From Phorcus lineatus (lineage: Eukaryota > Mollusca > Gastropoda > Trochida > Trochidae), in assembly GCA_921293015.1 (NCBI GenBank), contig OV121090.1, positions 2,480,001-2,544,000 of the forward strand: a stretch of 64,000 nt of DNA. Reading direction: 5' to 3'. Position numbers and translations under genes: made by a program. Within the stretch, counting starts at the first letter, position 1. Each line of letters begins with the position of its first letter. Positions 1 to 10,606 of this stretch are shown here, one piece after another. The notes under the pieces are model-generated. The model did no database searches and had not been told where the DNA came from. It saw only the letters and a list, made by a program, of their open reading frames with translations.

Positions 1-142
1 ACACTACATATTGTTATCAATATAATTTATATAATGATACATGTAAATGAGTAGGGATTTAATGTCTTTCTGTTGCTATTTTTGTATGTTCCTTCACCAT
101 CATTACAAACTCCATTTACTCAATATAACACGAAACCTGCAG

Positions 143-811
143 GTTGAAAGGATAAAGGAAAGAGTAGAAGAGAAGGAAGGCATTCCTCCACAGCAACAGA
201 GACTTATTTTCAGTGGAAAGCAAATGTGAGTGTCAATTTTATAGGTTTTATGTGTGTAGGAGGGAGACATTTTGATGGAAGAATCTACTTTATATTCTGC
301 TGGGGGGGGGGGGGGGGGAGGGTGTTACATTTTCTCTTTACGATTGGACTTTGATTCGATTGCTTAGAATTTACATAAATCTTGTTTAAAGCATGCATTT
401 GAATGTACAATTTCAGAAATGTATGTTATCCCTTTGCAGAACTTCGTTTAGTTTTTTACTAAAAGGTTTTAAGTCATGCACTAGTTTGGTAGCCCACGGC
501 AAGGGTAAGAGATGTAGGGTGAAAAAACATGAAAATGCTTTTGGATGCATGGTTCGAAATATAAGACATACGATTTATACCTGGCTTGCTGGTATTTTCT
601 GAAATACACTGACATTTTAATTTGATAATATTTTTTTGTTGATGAATGGTGATTTTTTTAAATTGGATATTGATTTATTCTGCAGTCAAAATATTAAAAG
701 TGTTGACATTGTATTCCCTATTGCAGGAATGACGAAAAGACGGCCTCCGACTACAAAGTGACGGGCGGGTCGGTACTACATCTTGTGCTGGCTTTACGAG
801 GAGGACAATGA
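143..811 (+). CDS. NEDD8: NEDD8 ubiquitin-like modifier (last two exons; 5' part outside window)
   Basis: Two exons, 143-225 and 727-811, joined by a GTGAGT...TTGCAG intron. The first encodes [20 protein letters not shown] and continues to SGKQ; a split Met codon joins it to NDEKTA in the last exon, which ends LALRGGQ-stop. This matches NEDD8 from about residue 23 to the end. NEDD8 is conjugated through its C-terminal glycine to cullins and activates cullin-RING ubiquitin ligases. The ALRGG end (Ala before Leu-Arg-Gly-Gly) separates NEDD8 from ubiquitin, which has Arg at that place. Only one residue (Gln) follows the diglycine, a shorter processed tail than the vertebrate precursor. The N-terminal ~22 codons must lie left of base 1; an acceptor AG at 141-142 opens the window's first exon. 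The family call is very secure. A possible ATTAAA poly(A) signal lies at 1155-1160. Confidence 0.95.
302..318. repeat. poly-G tract in NEDD8 intron
   Basis: A run of about 17 G on the + strand inside the last NEDD8 intron. It is a simple homopolymer and prone to length error in assembly. No function is claimed. Confidence 0.8.
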
Positions 812-3800
812 AACTGGATAGTGCTCTAGTGTTTGTGTCTGTGACCTTCGGGAACATTCAAATCAAGCATGCTGTTCTTTACATAGCCGTCTCCATGGAG
901 ATTTGATATCAGCTTTGCAGGAAAAGGAATACTGAAAACCTCATTGCTTGAGAAAGGATATTTGTGAACGGATTCACTTTTAAAAGTATTCACTACACCT
1001 TTTGTTATAAAATGATAAGTAATATGGCTTTGTATGGATGAACATTTTTCACTAAGGGTTTGTTATGAGGGAGGGTAGCTGTTAAGTTCGGGTCGGGTTT
1101 GATTTCTGCACAATGTCCCATTGCCTTTTTTCATGTACCAATGATGTCCAGGTGATTAAAGTGTTGTACATATAAATAGCAGCAACTCTTTCTTATTGAT
1201 TTAGTCGCCTCATTCGCGAGCTTCATATTTGATTCATATAAGAATCAAGTCTGTGAAGATAATGACAAAGATGTAGAGATGATAATCTGAGACTTTGAAG
1301 GAGCTTAGCTTCGTTGTCTCCATCACATCCTGTGTGAACTACTGTTTAAGAGTACAATTGGAACCTGTAAGGAAAAGACTCGATAATTGATAGATAGAGA
1401 ATACTAAGCGACGTCCCGTTTAATAACATATTTATGAAACGAGTGCGTGGTTTGGTATTTAACGAGTTTCATAAAAATGTAATTATACGGGACTGAGTTT
1501 AGTATTTTATTTATTACTCATTAAATTATATCAAAGAAAAAGCATGAAAATTGCCGGGATAACCATTATTGGCTCTCTGCTAACATTGTGAAGTCATGCT
1601 TAACAAAGTTACTTTGTGTGACGTCAATCAACACGCGATGTTATTACACAAAAAACACAATGTGTAATAACATTGTAGATTTATTAAATGGCATTATCTT
1701 CAACAGGCAAGTATAAACCTTAATAAGTAATGACTCTAACATTCACTTCATTACTTTTGTAATGTTTGATAAGTAATGATTCTTAATGGTCCAGTGGAAT
1801 TTAACTTAACTAGTTGCGATAGTTTATGCTTTTTATTCCCTACCGTAATTTGGAAAAGGGGAGATACACATGTCTCAGTTTAAGGGAACAGCTTTTATCA
1901 GCAAGAGAGAAGAGCACATTTAATATTTTCAGAGTTACTGCCCTTGTTCTGTAGTGAGTTAAAATAAGAACCAATTTAGCAAGGGATATTATGATTACCT
2001 ATGGGCAAAGGCGCCTGTACAAAAGACATCCACATTTGACAGGCGGCGTTCGATGGAAGAATGACAGACCACCATGCACTGCCATGATCTCATTGGTAAA
2101 GAGAGTCGTAAGACTTATTTCATACCTTAAAATAAAAGAACCTAACAACCTGAAATTTTGCATTGAAATTCCTTGACCAACGTGAATAGTTTGTAAAAAG
2201 TGTGTCTCTCAACATGGAGAAATCCTTAGTAATGACATGACATGTCTGTCTTTAACGCTGGAGATAACAAATTATACAGAGCCAATGGTTCCGTCTTTTT
2301 CCATGTCAAAGTTGATCTTGAAAGTTGGGATACTGTTCAGACTGTTTGGCTAGAATTGACTATTTGCATCACAACATTGTGTGTAATTCTTAGTTTAAAT
2401 TAAAAAGAGAAAGGATATGATTTCACTTTAACTGCTGACGAGAGGTCAGATTTTTCAATAGTGTTGCAATTGCATTTATACAAAACAAACAAAAGGAACA
2501 AGCAAAGGTGTCATTATAAATGTTTAATATTCATTTCAATATGTGTAAAGATGAGATAACAACCAGTTCATGTAAACGGGAAATGAACAACCATCTGAGC
2601 ATGTTCTTTAAGTGACACTATGTTTTACATATTCAATCTTAATTTGGTTTTGATAAGAACACTTTTAGTGGCATTCTAGAAGTTGTAAAAGTAATGAAGT
2701 ACACGATTTTATGGATATCCAACTTCTTTATTAACAGATTTGCGACGTTTCGGTATAGCTCAGAGTGCTTGAAATGGTATAAGGAGCTATACCGAAACGG
2801 CACAAATCTGTTAATAAAGAAGTTAAATATCCAAATCATGTACTTCATTGGTTTTGATATGTGTGCAAATACCAGATGAATTCTTCTGAGTACCAATCAC
2901 ATGAGTTGTATATTCAATACCAAGATGCCAAATATGGAAGAATTTCTTGTTTTCAATTGAAATCAACAACCATATGGATTTTAAATTACATGTCCCAATA
3001 CATAAATGCTAGTTAAAAGACCTATTAAACGACCAAACAAAATTTCATTTATTGTCTGCAAAAGATAAATTTCCAAAATTAGATACGACTGATTGGCTTG
3101 CGTAAGCCATGGTACATTGTTCAGTTTTCGATAAAAAATCACAACATGAATCTTATATTGTCTCTACTGTGAACCAATGAATTATGGTTTTTTCATTAAC
3201 CAAGTCAGTCAAATTTGACCCCAACGACATACTGTGTCCCTTAAAAGTGGGAGTACAAGAATCTTGGGGTTTGCTTGCATAATGAACTGCTGGAAGAACT
3301 TTGTATGTAAGTTATATCGTTGCGTCGTTCTTGCATTCATATCCTTGCAAAATGTCCTAAAACCATGAATAACCTGAGTTTTGTTGTCACTGATGTTTTA
3401 TAATTGGATGAACAGAAAACAAAGTCTAACATCTACACTTTACATTAAAAAAAATCTAAAAGTCTAAAAGCTTACTGTTGTTGCAAATAATAAACAAATA
3501 AATAACAAATTGAGAGATCCAGGAGGTCCTTTTCATCCTCTTTAAATGTTGATTTTATTACCCTGGAAAGAAATTGCAACAGAAATAATAATCTAAATGA
3601 TTGCAGAGAAAATGAATTTAAAACCAGAACGAACACTCGATGAACAATGAAGTTAAAATATGCAAAATAAGTTTCTGTTTCAATAAAATCTTGAGAAAGT
3701 AAAGGTTGCAGTTATTCAGGACTGATAAACTACAAAGATATACATGTAAATTTTTCCAAATGATGATACATAATACTTATTGCTTGTTTAATGAGCGTAT

Positions 3801-4229
3801 GAACAACACAGATCATGCAGCATTGTTAGATGAACACAAGTCACATACAGTTTTAGATGTCTATAAAGATTGTCTAATTAGTTTTTAACAATACTTTCAA
3901 ATACTTATTCAAAGTAATGTTAACAAATAGACACTTTAAGTAAGTAAATACCATAAATACATTTCCCAGTATAATTTCATCAGATAAGTTGCCATATCAG
4001 GACTTTAAACACTAAATGATTGACCACCTTCCGCGGTTCCTATTGCTGGCAAACACTGATCATGTGACCGGCGTACATCTACGCATCATAGTTATCATAT
4101 GTGTCAAGTCTCGTAACAATTTAACACTTTTCTAGGTTTAAGCGAAACAAGATGTAACAAAAAAACTTTAAAGATGTAAATAATTCAGGCAAGTATTTGA
4201 GTGAAATGGCACATACTCACATCATAGTG
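812..4229. other. Intergenic region, NEDD8 3' side to SINE
   Basis: It begins with the NEDD8 3' UTR and holds no ORF with recognisable similarity. The only structure I could support is the long inverted repeat at 2692-2850, listed separately. The rest is AT-rich unique-looking sequence. Confidence 0.6.
2692..2850. repeat. Long imperfect palindrome (foldback/MITE-like)
   Basis: The left arm (2692-2761) and right arm (about 2783-2850) are reverse complements over about 70 bp with few mismatches and a ~21-bp loop. The arms share GGTATAGCTC / GAGCTATACC next to the loop, and TTCTTTATTAACAGATTTG / CAAATCTGTTAATAAAGAA further out. Near-identical short ORFs on both strands here are only a result of this symmetry. 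It is most likely a foldback or MITE insertion; I see no clear target-site duplication. Confidence 0.7.
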
Positions 4230-4540
4230 GGGGCGGGATAGCGCAGTGGTTAGCGCGTTCGGCTTCGGATCAGGAGGTCCGTGGTTCGAATCCCGCCAGG
4301 GGCTCGGCAACTTTGTCTGCAGTAGAGAACTGTTCTACACGCAGTCAGGTTTGGGTGCAATGCTACACTGAAATTCAGCCCAGTACCACCCATGGTTCGC
4401 TAGTTCCAGCCGATGCCCGCAGGTTTCACCGCAATGCATAGCCACAAAAGTGTTGCGGGCTTTCTCCCTGCAATAATACTAGCAGCCGCGATATAAGTGA
4501 AATAATCTTGAAAGCGGCGTAAAACACCATATCACCTCAC
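4230..4540 (+). mobile_element. tRNA-derived SINE with perfect target-site duplication
   Basis: The head is tRNA-like, with A box TAGCGCAGTGG (4239-4249) and B box GGTTCGAATCC (4283-4293). A ~230-bp body follows, and it ends in GAAAGCGGCGTAAAAC plus a short CACCTCAC tail. The 14-bp repeat CTCACATCATAGTG at 4216-4229 and 4541-4554 is the target-site duplication and marks a fairly recent insertion; the first few bases may belong to the similar tail. It is not a functional tRNA: the acceptor stem is not closed. Two diverged copies lie at 7414-7729 and 27280-27526 in the opposite orientation. Confidence 0.88.
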
Positions 4541-4554
4541 CTCACATCATAGTG

Positions 4555-5140
4555 ACTGCATGAGGAAAGTTTAACAACATTCTAACCATGTGTTCAAATT
4601 AAATGAGGAACAAAAAATGAGACTAACAGGATTTGAAAGCGCCCAACATAACATTTAATATCTCTCTGCCTTTCACATCTGGGTAATTTGTTGCATATTT
4701 TAAAGGCAATAAAACATGATTATCAAATATCTCCTGGATGACATACAGCGACAATATGGAGACATCCCTCTTTTTCACTAATAATCTTAAAAATGTCATG
4801 GAATCAACTCTGCTTAGATAAACAATATTATTTGCTGATTAAACTATACAGCTATCAGCAACTATATTCTCATCTTAGAGCATGGATACAATTTAAGTTT
4901 TTAGAGGTCTTTTCCCTGACAGAAAAACAAAAAATATTTAATACACAGACAAAAATATTTTTAATAATAAGCATCTAAGGGTCAGTATTATGTCTTAAAT
5001 TGGCAGTTTGTCCTCTAATCTATGAGATATCTTATCCACCGATGATATGGATATTTCTTCATCAGGTAGCTAATGAGTTATTGTTTAGCGCCGCTCTGGC
5101 ATTATTTTGGCCATCAGCAGTGTCTTCCTCGGGCAGAGGG
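4555..5140. other. Intergenic spacer downstream of APRT
   Basis: AT-rich spacer between the SINE and the APRT stop codon. It contains the APRT 3' UTR on the minus strand. I see nothing else in it. Confidence 0.5.
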
Positions 5141-8100
5141 TTAATACTTTATCAGTGATGTGATTGGCTTGGTGGATTTGTCGCGACCTTTAAGGTCGCT
5201 GAGTTCGATGACAACGAGGCCAGTTTGAACAACTCCCTTGACGCTCTCGATGAGATCAATGGCTGCCTTCATTGTACCTGTAGAAATGAACAGGAAACAG
5301 TAATTATGTATAAGATGTCCCAGGTCTTGATGACGCTATACTCCTCAAAAGATGAAAAACCTTGAAATTCAAAAACTCTTTCATCAGAGGAAGAAAGAAT
5401 GACTAGCACAACACTGTTAACAAATATATATCCAACCCTGCTACATACACAGTTAACAGTCATATATCCAACCCTGCTACATACATAGTTAACAATCATA
5501 TATCCAACCCTGCTACATACACTATTAACAATAATATATCCACCCTGCTACATATGCTGTTAACAATAGTATAGCCAACTTATATATAATACGATGAACA
5601 AACAGATCTCTTACCACCGGTTGCTAACAAGTCGTCCACTATGATGACCTTCTGACCTTCCTTGATGGCGTCCTTCTGGATCTCGAAGCAGTCCTGGAAT
5701 AATTGTCACAAAAAATCAAATGATACATCACAAAGTTTAACAGTTCAGGGTCTAGTTTTTAGTTTTAAGCTCTCTCAACTCTACGAAGGTCATAAGCCAA
5801 TGTTAAGATTTGGTACATAGGACTGTCTTAGTATTATTCTGCATAAGAGGGCTTCAAAAGTCAAGGTTCTGGAGGAACACCAATTGAAACCTCCTGTCCA
5901 TGCAAGGCTGTCTACAACCATATATACCATATACACCATATATACTATATGTACCATATACACCATATTATAGACCATATATACCTTATATACCATATAG
6001 ACCATTGTACTTGACATCAGCTTCTTTACTGCTTATGAAATTTCACCTCCACAAAAAATTACCAAATGAAGTTTAAGTGTAAAAAGAAAAATTCTTAATA
6101 AAAAAGCAAAATATTAAAAATATATATTAACTCTACCTCGCCATACTCCAGCGAATATTTGACTTGTGCTAATTCACCAGGCAGTTTTCCCTTCTTTCTG
6201 ATTGGCACAAAGGACGCTCCCAGGTTGAGGCCGAGGATCGGACCAAAGAGGAAGCCTCGTGATTCCAGTCCCACTATCACCTCCACATCAGAGAAGTTAG
6301 CTTTTATGTACTCAGTCATCACATCAATTAGCAGCTGGAACTCTTTTGGACTCCTCAAAACTGGGAAAATATCTCTAGAAAAGTATAAAAATAAAAAGAT
6401 TATAAACAATCAAGAAAGTAAAAAATATCTTTATTTAGAATTGAGAACTTATTACTTTTGAAAACTACAGTACGGTCAGTACCTGTATATATATTTTGAA
6501 TTAAACTTTCAAAAAGAAATGTTGAACTATAAAACACCTCTTCCGTCTCTTACGTCCACATGTTTTGTACTTTTCATGCACTTAAAAATATATACCATCA
6601 ATTTGAAAAAGATAGGTTATAACAAAAAGAAGAAAACTAGGACACTCTCTTAGATTTGTGATTGTGAATAACTAGAAGATTATTAATTCATCACTCTTTC
6701 TATAATGAATTACTCGAGGAATACGACATATGAATCATAAGAAAGCTTATTGATTTGTATTTCAGAACATTTTTCCAAGATTTACAAAATTTTCCTAACA
6801 GGTTCATCATAAGGTATGTTAAAGGGTCAAAAAACAACGGTGTGTCAATGTCATCATATGCTGCCTCTAGCAGGAAGAGGTTTAAGTATATTTCCATCTC
6901 AGTTGTGCCTATATATATCAGGTAAGGTAATGGTTGGATGTTAACAGGTAGGTAGGTTAACTTCATTTCTGAAAAAACATTTGCCTGATGCTTCACAATG
7001 AATGGTTTTGTTAGTCAAAGTCAGAGACAGAAAGAGATCTAAATCTTAAGCGAGTAGGTAAATTTCAGATATGTTTGAGAGATACATTATTGGGAAATGA
7101 AAGAAGTCTTTGACATGATTATTGTTGCTAAATTTCCAGTATTTTTATTTTGTTTATGGTCCTTTTTATTTGTTAAGAAAAACTATCCTTGCGAGTTCAT
7201 CCACGGCAATGATTGCCAAATGCACAATAGCTATGGCATCACATTGATCAGCAAATAGATCTTCTCCTCGAAACAGTGTTGCACGGCTCATTTTTTAATT
7301 AAAGCTTAAGTTAGATCATGTTTCTAAATATGTTTACATCCCAAAGTCCTTTTCGCTGCTTTGTAATAAATACATGCCTTTCTATTCATAGCAGTAAACT
7401 GATAGTGATACAAGAGGTGGGGTGATTTCGGTTTAACACTGCTTTCAAGAGTATTTCTCTTATATCAAGGCTACTAGTTTTAATGCAGGAAGAAAGCCAG
7501 CAACACCATTGTGGCTATTCATTAGGGTGAAACCTGCGAGCAACAGCTTGAACTTACAAACCATTTTTGGTACTGTGCCGAAATTCAGTGTTACATTGCA
7601 CCCAAACCTTACTGCCTGTAGAACAGTTTACCCCTGCAAACAAAGCTGCTGAGACCCAGGTGGAATTCAAACTCCAGACCTCTTGATAATTAAGTTGAAC
7701 AGTCTAACCAATGAGCAATCCCGCCCCGAGTAAACGAACTTGGAGATCCTTTTTCGTTTTAGATATGATTCTATATATAATCATATTTCTTATTTTGTTT
7801 TATTGGTGGCAAATATTTTCTAATTGATAAATACGTAAATATTACTTTTGTAAACAAGTTTTACATGCATGCACCTTAATAGCTGAGTAAACTTAGCTTG
7901 ATTACGTTCTCTCTAGTCGTTTCCACTACATCAGAGCCCCGCTGCTGCTAGCGGGGCTATGTATCTTAGCTAGCACCTTAAGGGCCCTCAAGCCAGTCTA
8001 GCCGGGTAAGAGTGAATAAGACAATCGAACTGTTGTAACATCGATATGCTCATCCACAAAGTGACATGCATTCTGTTTATCGATTTTGTACTGTTGTGTT

Positions 8101-8207
8101 TGAAATGCATTAAATAGACCTTACCTGAACAAGATCCCAGGTTTGGGGAAATCGGGATGGCCGACAATCTTCGCCTTCACGGCTTCTATCCTGCTGTCGG
8201 TGGCCAT
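5141..8207 (-). CDS. APRT: Adenine phosphoribosyltransferase
   Basis: Four exons on the minus strand: 8207-8125, 6374-6137, 5693-5615 and 5277-5141, all with GT-AG introns and matching phases. They give 178 residues, against 180 in the human enzyme. APRT converts adenine plus PRPP to AMP and pyrophosphate in cytosolic purine salvage. The N-terminus has [15 protein letters not shown], the family's PDFP-PG-FRDI motif. The middle has the [12 protein letters not shown] segment. The PRPP-binding motif [12 protein letters not shown] is at residues 123-134, split by the last intron before the second Gly. The C-terminus reads [12 protein letters not shown]. The start ATG at 8207 is the first in exon 1. 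Nothing is truncated. The gene is tail-to-tail with NEDD8, with no sign of co-regulation. Confidence 0.96.
5410..5575. repeat. ~36-bp tandem repeat in APRT intron 3
   Basis: About four and a half copies of a unit containing CCAACCCTGCTACATACA and GTTAACAATCATATAT. The array begins roughly 40 bp downstream of the exon 3 donor in the direction of transcription. On the sense (minus) strand each unit contains GTATGT, a weak donor-like hexamer. Confidence 0.75.
5918..6005. repeat. Short ACCATATAT-type tandem repeat in APRT intron 2
   Basis: Degenerate 9-12-bp repeats of ACCATATAYACC are packed over about 90 bp inside APRT intron 2. It is simple-sequence DNA. It translates as repeated MVYMVYMV on the minus strand, which is not considered coding. 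Confidence 0.7.
7414..7729 (-). mobile_element. Diverged tRNA-derived SINE copy in APRT intron 1
   Basis: Reverse complement of the same SINE family as 4230-4540. It shows the tail (GTTTAACACTGCTTTCAAG), the central body with GGTGAAACCTGCGAGC, and the degenerate tRNA-like head ending at AATCCCGCCCC. It is much more diverged than the first copy and has no visible target duplication, so it is an old insertion. Confidence 0.78.
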
Positions 8208-9745
8208 GTTTCAACCGAGGTTTTAATTATTCAGCTATAGTCCGTTTTAATATACAGTACTGCAGTAGCTTTAAACTGAGCACACGAAAAATTGTCGATG
8301 CGTACAACTCGATCTTGGACTGGCATTGTGCACAGCTGATGTGATGTAGGCGACCACTTGTTCTTCTTAAATATCATAACATTAACGTGTGTATTTCACT
8401 CGATCATCGAACGACAGTGCATACTTTTGTGTATTATGTGGATTTGTTTTTATTTGCTTAATGAACGGGCCAGGAGAGAATCTCGACTTTCTCACTTAAA
8501 AAATGAACACGTGTCGCTGGAATGACTGTGACGTCATCTAGAGTTATCATGCTCTAAATTGGGACCCAAGAGTGGACCATTGTTCTTGTGTTTTGATTTT
8601 ACTTCTATAAGAATGTCCCAGACATGTTTCAAAGGATTCAAGTCTGGACTCATCAGACAAGCAGATAGGGATATGTGTTGTTTTGAAGAGAGCCTACACT
8701 TTCACAGCGAGGACCGGTGAGACTGAATGTTAACTTATCATCGACGGATGAAAATCAAAATGCTAATGCATGAATGTCAAAATGAGGCAGAAAGACGAGG
8801 TTAAGGATGTCCTGAATGCACAATGAAACTAAGGATGTTAAATAATTATTTTGTGTAGGATGAATTCATTACCAATTATCAGCTTAGGTAGGTTTGCAAC
8901 TAAAATAATGAGTTATTAAGGGTTTATTGGAGAATACAGCACCTTACTTTTGTTTAATATAGTTCACACTTTAAGCACATGGCTAGAGATATAGCAGACT
9001 CTGGTAAATCGTTGGTTCGGCTTTTGCTGGGAAGCAGACTTCATCCTATCAGGGCTTCTCACGTGGTAATTCAATACACTCATTTTCAAACCTCGATGAC
9101 TGTTTCGTCGAACCCATAGGCGAAATAAAACATGTAATACACATAACAAAACATCACACTACAAGACGATATACTATATAAATAGAGACGGATAAAAGCA
9201 AACACTGAGATTTTTAGTCTCATAGAGTTGACCGTGACATGATAGATCTTGAACTATTCATTTGACTACTTACCAATACTTTTCATATAGTTTATGCCGT
9301 GGTCCTCATTGTCTCTACACAGAGGAAGCTAAAGTCAAAAGTTCCACCGCTAGACTGTATAAATACGTACCTGGGGCTTCCTGCAAAATCGGCCAAAATC
9401 GTTACACAAACTATTCGTAAACGTTAAGCCAATGAAAACAATTCTATATAGAAAACACTCGTTTACACCGAGACCTAACCATGATTAAGTCAACATATCA
9501 CCTGTTCTGTTAAATACAATTAAAGTACAAAGTTGATAATGAAGTAAATTCCCCGAAACATACCAAAATGACCGAAGCTTTACGAATGATTAATTTTGAA
9601 ACTGAGCCGCTGATTGCACAAGTAACTTTGATAGGATCAGTCAGTTTTCTCTTTTTCTACCCCGAGTGTTCGTATTAGAACAGAGGTCAGCGATGGAGTT
9701 TCTTACTTGAGTTATCTCTCTGGGGAGAGATTGTGTGGCCCTGTG
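8208..9745. other. Intergenic region upstream of APRT
   Basis: It contains the APRT promoter/5' UTR on the minus strand, which I cannot delimit (no clear TATA box). Bases 9670-9736 resemble the dispersed repeat at 50594-50650 (AACAGAGGT... GGGGAGAGA). No gene is recognised. Confidence 0.5.
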
Positions 9746-10606
9746 TGTCGCAAGGTGAGATAAAAGCATTTTTGCATATCTTTTTGGCTGTTTCGGTAGA
9801 GTATCTGTCTGTAGTTCCGGGTTCAAATCCCGCAGGCGACCTCACACCCATTTGTTACATTTGGCGCCCGATGAGGAACCGGGCCAACTCCCTTGTGCTC
9901 ACTGCTGGATAGTTCAGATAATCTAAACTTCGGTTCATGTGCGGTGATTGCACACCCGAAGTTTAAAGTCCGAAGCCTATTTTATCTGTAGCAACCTCCC
10001 GACGATTTTGAGCGGGAAGGTTTTACCCTTTAACTTCATTAAAACAAAACATCTAACTTCAAACAACACATGGATAGAAAGATAAACCTTTTGACCACTA
10101 TATCTAATAAGTTTTTTATCTTAGAATTTTTTCTTTTTTATCTAGAGGCAACGAATGCATCGCTACCCCCTACCCAAGATGGCGTCTGTCAATGTTGTCA
10201 AACACGAGTGGGGTAGCGGTGAATTCAGTGTTGCTAAATAAAATACCAACTTTTCTAAGATGTGACAGCAGGTGGATCGAATAGTCACAGGTTTTATCTT
10301 TCCATCAATGTGTCGATTGAAGTTAGATGTTTCGTTTGTATTGACTTAGACTTCAAAATACTTCCCGATCAAATTCGTCGGGAAGCTGCTACAGAAAAAA
10401 TAGGCTTCGGATCCTAGACGTCGACGTAGGAAGACGTCTAGCAAGCTGGACTAACTGCTGGACTCAGTTGCTTTGTAACTCCAAATGTTTTGATACGAGG
10501 ACGAGTCACTTTGTGTGGAGGGGTGTATCGGGCAGGGTGAGTTAACGAATTCCTACTGGCTTCGACCAGAGGATATAACTCTTTGGGTGAATCGGTAGAG
10601 TGTCTG
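9746..10606 (+). mobile_element. Old TRIM-type LTR element copy, interrupted by a MITE
   Basis: Diverged relative of the intact element at 12426-12840. The 5' LTR is about 9746-9859 and ends TTGTTACA; a deletion removes the anticodon-arm part of its tRNA-like region. The primer-binding-type sequence TTGGCGCCCG starts at 9861. The 3' internal end keeps the conserved ACGAGGACGAGTCACTTTG and a purine-rich GTGGAGGGG. The 3' LTR begins near 10528 and is truncated around 10606. A 443-bp MITE (9969-10411) sits inside. Confidence 0.75.
9969..10411. mobile_element. MITE with ~120-bp terminal inverted repeats
   Basis: The left TIR (9969-10088) starts TCCGAAGCCTATTTTATCTG. The right TIR (10290-10411) is its reverse complement with about 15-20% differences and ends GGCTTCGGA. 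The arms share ACATCTAACTTCAA and GGAAAGATAAAACC. There is no coding capacity. It is a non-autonomous DNA transposon of unknown superfamily; I could not fix a target-site duplication. Confidence 0.75.

Noticed and set aside
4230-4310. tRNA gene
   Set aside because: Has A and B boxes, but no closed acceptor stem, and is continuous with a SINE body flanked by a target duplication.
6159-6461. 100-codon + strand ORF at APRT exon 2
   Set aside because: Antisense of the conserved APRT exon.
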